Source: Deltaproteobacteria bacterium (GTDB lineage: Bacteria > Desulfobacterota > Desulfuromonadia > Geobacterales > Pseudopelobacteraceae). Taken from it: 50,287 nucleotides of DNA. The notes beneath the pieces were generated by a model. It had not been told where the DNA came from, did not search any database, and saw only the letters and a list, made by a program, of their open reading frames with translations. The DNA is taken from NCBI GenBank assembly GCA_021779135.1, contig JAJYBH010000009.1, positions 1 to 50,287 on the forward strand, in the 5' to 3' direction. Both the position numbers and the translations under genes were made by a program. How positions within the stretch are numbered: position 1 is the stretch's first letter; the number at the start of each line of letters is the position of its first letter. This document shows, in pieces, positions 44,743 through 50,287 of the stretch.

Positions 44743-45130
44743 GGTAGTGGTGGACACCTCCGTCTGGATCGAGTTTTTTCGCAAACAGGAACCGTATCAC
44801 AGCATCGTTTCGCGACTGATTGACGACGAGCAGGTCTATTGCTGCGGTATCATCCTGGCTGAACTGATGCAGGGGGCCAAATCAGATAAGGAACTAACAG
44901 TGCTCGATGATTTCCCCCGTGTGTTCCCCTTCATTTCTGAAACACCACAATTATGGGCAACTGCCGGCAAGCTTTCATTTCAGCTGCGTCGCAAGGGGGT
45001 GACAATCGGCCTTTCGGACTGCTATATCGCCGTAGCAGCCGCCTCGGTACGTGCACAGGTGGCAACCCTCGACGGTCATTTCAAGCTGCTCTGCAAGCCC
45101 GCCAAAATAGCTCTATATCCGTTATTGTAA
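44720..45130 (+). CDS. vapC: VapC-type toxin, PIN domain ribonuclease
   Basis: The 136-residue PIN domain protein has the acidic residues in VVDTSVWIEFF, ILAELMQG, LSDCYIAVAA and ATLDGHFK. These coordinate magnesium for RNA cleavage, often of tRNA. The ATG at 44720 lies inside vapB in another frame, as in many vapBC pairs. A longer frame from 44591 is not family-like. The pair sits after the rodA gene, on a separate promoter. Confidence 0.9.
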   Translation: MEITGLARVVVDTSVWIEFFRKQEPYHSIVSRLIDDEQVYCCGIILAELMQGAKSDKELTVLDDFPRVFPFISETPQLWATAGKLSFQLRRKGVTIGLSDCYIAVAAASVRAQVATLDGHFKLLCKPAKIALYPLL

Positions 45131-45485
45131 TTCATGCGTTAGAAACCTTCCTTCCTTACTCTCAAACCAAAGAATTCTGTCATTGAATCAGTTGAAAAAT
45201 TCTCTTGCTTTGGATTGAAATCAATCCAGACTCCCAGCCGAATAACGTCTTGCTTCCGTACAGCCTGTTCCCACATTGGCAATGTGCTGTTTAGGGGGAT
45301 TTATATTCCGTTATCGCCAGGAAATACTCGCCGTCCCACGTATTCCTATGTGGGGTAACACATGGATGAAGATAAGTTGATATCCAGAAGTATATCGAGT
45401 TGACGCAGGCCAGGTTGTGAAGTAGTTTGGCTCTTCTTAATTGCACAGTTCAAATCTATATGAAGGCATATTATGTTGGGGGGAT
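45131..45485. other. Gene-free stretch before the large secreted protein
   Basis: These 355 bases hold no convincing gene. A T-rich stretch follows vapC. A GGGGGG ribosome site lies just before the next ATG. No clear sigma-70 or sigma-54 promoter was found. Confidence 0.4.
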
Positions 45486-48400
45486 ATGTTTCGTAAGCAT
45501 TCGAGGTTGATCTCGGCGGTTGTATTGTGTTTCTTCACCTGGACGTCCGGTGGCGTGTTCAGCATCGCCCATGCGGCGCAGGATGCCCTGAAGAAAGGCA
45601 AGCTGCAGGAACAGCAGCAGAAGAAAGCCGACTCACCGGATGAACGTTTTGCGAAAGCAACTGGAGATCTGGAGACGGCCATTGCCGACCCCAAGGCAGA
45701 CCTTGACACCAAAAAGAAGCGCTTAACAGCCGCAAAAGCCGAGATAGAAGCCCTTGATCCCGACATACGCGCACAATTCGCCGAGACCGAGAAGAAGCTC
45801 AAAAAAGCCGGACTTCCCGCCGAGATTCTGGAACGCCATCACAAGTTCGTCAAACACTATGACGATAACCTTGCCGAGCTGAAAGGCAACATCGAGCGAA
45901 TCGAGAAGGCCAAGGACAAGAAAGACGCGGAAGCGGGCATCGAAAGGGTTTTGATACATCTGACAAAGGTAAAGGCACCCTCACGACACCAGAAATTCGA
46001 TCCGAACAACCTTCCCCACCGGCAGCCGAAAGCAAACAAGCGCGAACCGCGCATGAAGAAGGAAGATTTTGAAAAGGATCTCAAGAAAGACAAACATGCC
46101 TGGAAGAACGCAAAGCGGGTCCAGGTCGCCTCGATCGGATCGCTGGCCGGGCTGCTTACCTCCAGTGTTGTCAATGCCGTAACTCAGCCCACCGCCTCCG
46201 ACCTGGGCGAAACCATCGAAGTCCAGCTTACCACCGAGATCAGGGCCAAAGCGCTTGAGTTAGGTAACAATCCGGTCAAGATTTACGAGTGGGTCAGAAA
46301 TAACATTGAGTTTGTCCCCACCTGGGGTTCCATCCAGGGCGCCCAGATGACCCTGCTCACCAAACAGGGGAATGCCTTTGATACATCCTCACTCCTGATT
46401 GCCCTCCTCCGTGCCGCCGGGATCCACGCCCACTACGTAACCGGTACCATTGAACTCCCCATCGACAAGGTTATGAACTGGGCCGGAAGCTTCAGCGACC
46501 CCATGTCGGCCCTGGATTTCTTCTCCAGCGGCGGTATTCCCACCAAAGGACTGGTTGGCGGAGGAAAGATCGTAGCCGCCCGCATGGAACATGTCTGGGT
46601 CGAAGCTTTCATCAACTATATCCCTTCCCGTGGCGCAAAACATGTTAACGGCAAAGGCGATACCTGGATCAAGCTTGATCCCACCTATAAACAAAACACC
46701 TTCACCCAGGGCATCGACATCAAAAGCGCAGTCCCCTTTGACGCCCAGACATTCATGGATCAGATCAAAGCCGGCGCCACCATCAATGAAACCCAGGGGT
46801 ACATCACCGGCGTCAACTCGCTTGCCACCCAGCAGGCCATGCAGGACTACCAGACACGGGTTCAGAGCTATATCCAGCAGAACTACCCCAACGCCACCGT
46901 CGGTGATGTTCTCGGCAAAAAGGAAATCATCAAGCAGGAATTCCCCTACCTGCTCGGCACCCTGCCGTACCGGACCGCCGTCAAGGGAGCCACCTTTACC
47001 GCCATTCCCGAAACTTTGAAGCACAAACTCTCCTTCAACGTCAAGAACGAAACCGTTGATCAATATTCCTTTGATCCGGATGCACCGGATCCCGTGGATA
47101 CGTCGCTAGGTATAACCAAGAGCCTGGCTGAATTAGCCGGCAAAAAGATCACCCTCAGCTACTCTCCGGCAACAGCACAGGACGAAGCGATTATCAACGC
47201 CTACCTGCCCACGCCCCATGCCGACGGCAGTCCGATTCAGCCCAACGAACTGCCATCCCAACTCCCGGCCTATCTGATCAACGTCAAACCGGAGTTACGC
47301 ATCGATGGGCAGGTAGTAGCCACCGGAGCGCCTATTGGTCTGGGCGGCACCAACATCTTCACCATGACCTTCTCCGATCCGTCGTATGGATCAAGTCAGA
47401 TCGTCAACTACATCGACGCCGGGGTGTACCAGGCCATAGGGCTGAACCTTGGTAGGATCAGCCAGGATCAACTAACAGCTCTCAAAACAAAACTGGAAGC
47501 GACAAAAACAAAACTGCTGAATAACGATTTCAGCACCCTTACCAAAGACGACCTGATCGGCGATCTGCTTCATACAACTGCCATGGCATACCATGCCGAG
47601 TTGGGCACCATGAACTACATCACCTCCAGAACCATGAACGTCAACGCCATCACCTTGCCATCGGAAACCATTTTTGCCACCAAGTTGAAGGTTCTGACAC
47701 TCTGGGGCATCCCCCGCTGGGTTCAATCCGGTGGCTTTAACATGGATGCGGATTACCTGATGCAGGTGGTGAAACCAAAAGACGGTAATAATGACATCAC
47801 CAGAAATTACATGTTCTCCAGCGGCATGACCTCATCGGCACTGGAGCACAGCGTGCCGGAACGACTGTTCTCGACACCGGATAAAAAAGCCGAAGGAATC
47901 AGCACAGTAAAAGCACTTAACATAGCCAACGATCAAGGGATTTCGATTTACACGATCAAACAAAGCAACATCGCTACCACCTTGCCGCAACTACAAATAG
48001 ACCAGCAAACCAAGGATGACATTGCCAATGCCGTTAATGCTGGGAAAGTTGTTACCGTCTCCAAGTCCAACATCAACTTTAACGGCTGGAACGGCTGCGG
48101 ATACATTATCACTAATCCTGAGACCGGTGCTGGGGCTTATATGATTAGTGGAGGCACGAGCGGAGGATTACAGGTGGATCCAAATGCCACTAGAAAGGAT
48201 ATGATTTTATTTCTAGCGATAATGGGATCTGCCGTTGGGGCACTAATTTTACCCTTTTGGGTAGGGCTGTTTGCGACACTATTAATTTCTGCAGCAGCAA
48301 CAGCTGCCGTCAAATATCTTGATGGGAATTTATCATCATTATCATCTAAGGAAGCACTAATGTATGTGTTAGATGTTGTTGCGTGGACTGCTATTGGTGG

Positions 48401-48545
48401 AGGGATAGCTGCTTTGGCTGTCGCTGGGGCGCCTTTTCTACTATCGCTAATAATATTAACGATGATTTTATTTCCATTAATACTGATGGACTTCATTCTA
48501 ATACATTCACGTCTAACATACAAAAACCACAAGGAGTATGCGTGA
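45486..48545 (+). CDS. Large secreted transglutaminase-fold protein, polymorphic-toxin-like
   Basis: A signal peptide (to about AHA, residue 31) is followed by a Lys/Glu-rich helical region (about 35-210). A transglutaminase-like domain comes next (about 255-405): GNAFDTSSLLIALLRAAGI, His369 in HVWVEAF and Asp398 in WIKLDPTY. The usual catalytic Cys is replaced by Ala297, so classical activity is unlikely. A long beta-rich region follows, then a conserved-looking junction GYIITNPETGAGAYMISGG near residue 885. The last ~125 residues are strongly hydrophobic, with about four membrane segments, and the DNA becomes A+T-rich from about 48170. That suggests a swapped C-terminal module. A longer frame from 45441 is possible. 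Confidence 0.75.
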   Translation: MFRKHSRLISAVVLCFFTWTSGGVFSIAHAAQDALKKGKLQEQQQKKADSPDERFAKATGDLETAIADPKADLDTKKKRLTAAKAEIEALDPDIRAQFAETEKKLKKAGLPAEILERHHKFVKHYDDNLAELKGNIERIEKAKDKKDAEAGIERVLIHLTKVKAPSRHQKFDPNNLPHRQPKANKREPRMKKEDFEKDLKKDKHAWKNAKRVQVASIGSLAGLLTSSVVNAVTQPTASDLGETIEVQLTTEIRAKALELGNNPVKIYEWVRNNIEFVPTWGSIQGAQMTLLTKQGNAFDTSSLLIALLRAAGIHAHYVTGTIELPIDKVMNWAGSFSDPMSALDFFSSGGIPTKGLVGGGKIVAARMEHVWVEAFINYIPSRGAKHVNGKGDTWIKLDPTYKQNTFTQGIDIKSAVPFDAQTFMDQIKAGATINETQGYITGVNSLATQQAMQDYQTRVQSYIQQNYPNATVGDVLGKKEIIKQEFPYLLGTLPYRTAVKGATFTAIPETLKHKLSFNVKNETVDQYSFDPDAPDPVDTSLGITKSLAELAGKKITLSYSPATAQDEAIINAYLPTPHADGSPIQPNELPSQLPAYLINVKPELRIDGQVVATGAPIGLGGTNIFTMTFSDPSYGSSQIVNYIDAGVYQAIGLNLGRISQDQLTALKTKLEATKTKLLNNDFSTLTKDDLIGDLLHTTAMAYHAELGTMNYITSRTMNVNAITLPSETIFATKLKVLTLWGIPRWVQSGGFNMDADYLMQVVKPKDGNNDITRNYMFSSGMTSSALEHSVPERLFSTPDKKAEGISTVKALNIANDQGISIYTIKQSNIATTLPQLQIDQQTKDDIANAVNAGKVVTVSKSNINFNGWNGCGYIITNPETGAGAYMISGGTSGGLQVDPNATRKDMILFLAIMGSAVGALILPFWVGLFATLLISAAATAAVKYLDGNLSSLSSKEALMYVLDVVAWTAIGGGIAALAVAGAPFLLSLIILTMILFPLILMDFILIHSRLTYKNHKEYA

Positions 48546-48775
48546 TGAAAGTCGTATATTTTGCTGTAGGCACATTGGTTTATATTCTTGGCGAAAAATT
48601 TTCCGTTCCAAATATAAAGAACAAAATTCGTGATCAGGTATACGACTATGGAATTTTTTCAATGCAGCCATTAACAGGCAATAAGGCCGTATATATGGGG
48701 AAATTTGCCATATATTTCTTACGTATCGGTATAGTGATTTACATAATACTGGGTATATACATTTTTTGGTGGTAA
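48545..48775 (+). CDS. Small membrane protein coupled to the large secreted protein (candidate immunity protein)
   Basis: The ATG shares its first base with the upstream TGA (TGATG), so the two genes should be translated together. The 76-residue protein has a hydrophobic start (VVYFAVGTLVYIL), a polar middle, and a hydrophobic end (FLRIGIVIYIILGIYIFWW). It is A+T-rich like the end of the gene before it. No family is recognised. Position, size and composition fit an immunity protein for a membrane-acting C-terminal module, but this is inference. Confidence 0.55.
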   Translation: MKVVYFAVGTLVYILGEKFSVPNIKNKIRDQVYDYGIFSMQPLTGNKAVYMGKFAIYFLRIGIVIYIILGIYIFWW

Positions 48776-48972
48776 GCGAGAGAGGAATAAGTAACTCATT
48801 AACCTAAAACACCCGTTGAGTGAAATTCCTCATAGGCATCGATTTAGTTCACATGCAACCTCGCTTCAAAGTCACAGACGAAAGCGGGCCAGGCAACTTT
48901 ATTGATCATCCCCAACGAATTCAAGCTGTAGAAGCAATGACGAAAACAGGGCAACCAAAGGGAGCATTAACA

Positions 48973-50187
48973 ATGTCTACGAGATACAACCTCGTTTTTG
49001 AGGGGAAAATTGCTGCAGGGAAAGCTATTGAGGGTGTGAAGTATAGTCTCCGCCTGCTTTTCAAGTCTGCTCCCGAACGTATTGACAGCCTGTTTACTCC
49101 GGACAAACGAACCATTATCAAAGGAGACATGGATTACGAACAGGCAGTAAAATTCAAAGGCGCTTTCGAGAAAACCGGCGCGCTGTGCGCTTTGGTGGAA
49201 ATGAACAGCACGGCACTGCCCGAAGATAAACCGGTCCAGTCAGTAATAGAAACCGACAAAACTTCCCCAGTAACATTCAAAGAACCAAGGGAGTTCTATC
49301 TCAAGCGTATTTTCAAGCTGATTATTTCGACTGCTCCATTCACATTGGTACTGTCAGCAATGCGTGTGCCGTTCAACATGAGCCAAATGCCCAAGGAAGG
49401 CGCTACGGTTCTTACTGTTTTCTTTCTTCTCCTTTTTGTATTAACGATCTATCTCATCCGGAAGTTTTGGCAACCTGCGCTCATCCTTTCTGCACAGGGG
49501 GTTGAGTATCGCCTGGCAAACCTCTTCAAGCCACAAATCCTTCTATGGAGACAGATTCAGGGGATCACCATCGACGAGCAGACTGTCTTTGGCAAGACTC
49601 AAGTTAAGGTGCGCCTTATTCTCTCTCCTGACAGCAAAGGGACAACGGAAATGGAGATCGGTTTGGGCGCATTTGAAAGAGGCGATGAGGCATTATCTCT
49701 TCTGAAACAGATGATTCCGGAGAAAAAATCGCAGGATTTCTCCAAATCTCTACAAAGATTCAAGCCGGTATCTACCAAAACAATGAAATATAGAGATATT
49801 GAAATTGTGCACGAGGGACTGGTCACTACCGCAAAAGGCTGGAAAAAGAATCGAATAGTTGTCCCGTGGGACAACATAGTCAGTGTAAAAACTGAGGGAT
49901 TTGTCATAGCCGGTTATGGTCCGGTAGTTGTAGGTTTTCTTGATAATGGCGTTGAGCGCAAGGTGTTGATACGGGCATCAACGACCGAGCAGTATCATGA
50001 TTGCATCAAGCTGGTGATAGCCAATGCGAAGAATGCGACTCTTGATCCAGGCGTCATTGCGATTCTGGAATATCCGATCCATTCAGCCAAGGCTGATATG
50101 ATCGCAGTCCTCCTGATCTTCACAGGAGTTGTCTTCGGCATTGCCGGTTCGATTATTCTCGGCTCTTCAACGTTTCAAGTGGGTTGA
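48973..50187 (+). pseudogene. Membrane protein with N-terminal regulatory-like domain, 3' end replaced by an insertion sequence
   Basis: The first ~75 residues (YNLVFEGKIAAGKAIEGVK, LFKSAPERIDSLF, YEQAVKFKGAFEKTGALC) match an N-terminal module common in proteobacterial membrane proteins. Two membrane helices follow at about 135-190, then a PH-like beta-rich region (LILSAQGVEYRL, VPWDNIVSVKTEGF) and a final hydrophobic helix. The ATG at 48973 has AAGGGAG upstream; the frame is open to 48820. From 50161 the sequence is the end of an insertion sequence, so the last eight codons (GSSTFQVG) and the stop are not original. The protein may still work if only a few residues were lost. Confidence 0.7.
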
Positions 50188-50287
50188 GCATATAGCTTGT
50201 TGAATCTGAGCTTACCCGCAATGAGGTAGGCCATGGAAATCATGTTTCGAGGATTACGATAGCCACGTGCTCTTGCCTTGGCAGCCT
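50161..50287 (-). mobile_element. ISL3-family insertion sequence, right end (continues beyond window)
   Basis: GGCTCTTCAACGTTT at 50161 resembles the GGCTCTT-type ends of ISL3 elements and lies just outside the transposase stop. The transposase frame reads inward from the window edge on the minus strand. The other end, any target duplication and the rest of the element lie outside the window. Confidence 0.7.
50175..50287 (-). CDS. ISL3-type transposase, C-terminal 36 residues (5' part outside window)
   Basis: The frame reads AAKARARGYRNPRNM, then ISMAYLIAGKLRFNKLYAQPT and a stop. ISL3 transposases typically end with ARGFRN...YL..GKL, a close match. The start and catalytic DDE residues lie beyond the right edge. 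It overlaps the 3' end of the 404-aa gene by 13 bases on the opposite strand. Confidence 0.75.
   Translation of the reverse strand, partial: AAKARARGYRNPRNMISMAYLIAGKLRFNKLYAQPT

Noticed and set aside
45425-45450. Sigma-54 promoter (TGGCTC...TTGCAC) before the large secreted protein
   Set aside because: The GG-to-GC spacing is 12 bases instead of 10, so it does not fit the -24/-12 rule.
48800-48826. GTTGAGT near 48815 as a further attC core
   Set aside because: The nearby ACTCATTAAC is too close to form an attC, and no integron genes are adjacent; chance match.

Overview
The window looks like a chromosomal segment of a Geobacter/Pelobacter-type deltaproteobacterium (Desulfuromonadia). This rests on a multihaem c-type cytochrome, a Geobacter-like ilvD-ilvB-ilvN-ilvC-psd-pssA order, many signalling proteins (hybrid kinase, HDOD, GGDEF) and moderately high GC with AT-rich islands. 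The genus call is inference, since no marker such as 16S rRNA is present.

Positions 1-19.9 kb hold housekeeping and accessory genes. They start with the 3' part of a hybrid histidine kinase, a GGCT-like protein, a broken haemerythrin-like fragment and a VF530-type protein. A fluoride module follows: a crcB-motif riboswitch with an overlapping terminator, crcB and a DUF190 gene. Next come a five-haem cytochrome, an EEP-family membrane protein, an HDOD protein, a run of small enzymes and membrane proteins, a patatin-like lipoprotein, a diguanylate cyclase, UbiB with a phasin-like partner, a secreted metalloprotease with a CFI-box tail, and a homocysteine S-methyltransferase-like gene.

Positions 19.9-23.5 kb form a decayed integron. 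A tyrosine integrase of the IntI type lies on the minus strand and is cut off before its catalytic domain. Facing away from it is an AT-rich array of small plus-strand genes separated by attC-like sites (RYYYAAC...GTTRRRY). The array includes a HigB/HigA toxin-antitoxin pair and ends beside a tRNA-Arg gene.

Positions 23.6-44.5 kb are core metabolism and envelope: ferritin, rarA/mgsA and glycogen phosphorylase on the minus strand; the branched-chain amino acid genes ilvD, ilvB, ilvN and ilvC; phosphatidylserine and phosphatidylethanolamine synthesis (pssA, psd); sppA; a DAHP synthase; gmhB and rmlA for surface sugars; and the overlapping elongasome operon mreC-mreD-mrdA-rodA. The ilvD and ilvC promoters share an almost identical 18-base element. 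A palindromic intergenic repeat occurs before the DUF190 gene and, inverted, before psd.

Positions 44.5-50.3 kb are accessory: a VapB/VapC pair, a large secreted protein with a transglutaminase-like fold lacking its catalytic Cys and an AT-rich membrane-embedded C-terminus, a translationally coupled small membrane protein (candidate immunity protein), and a membrane protein gene whose 3' end is replaced by the end of an ISL3-type insertion sequence that runs off the window.
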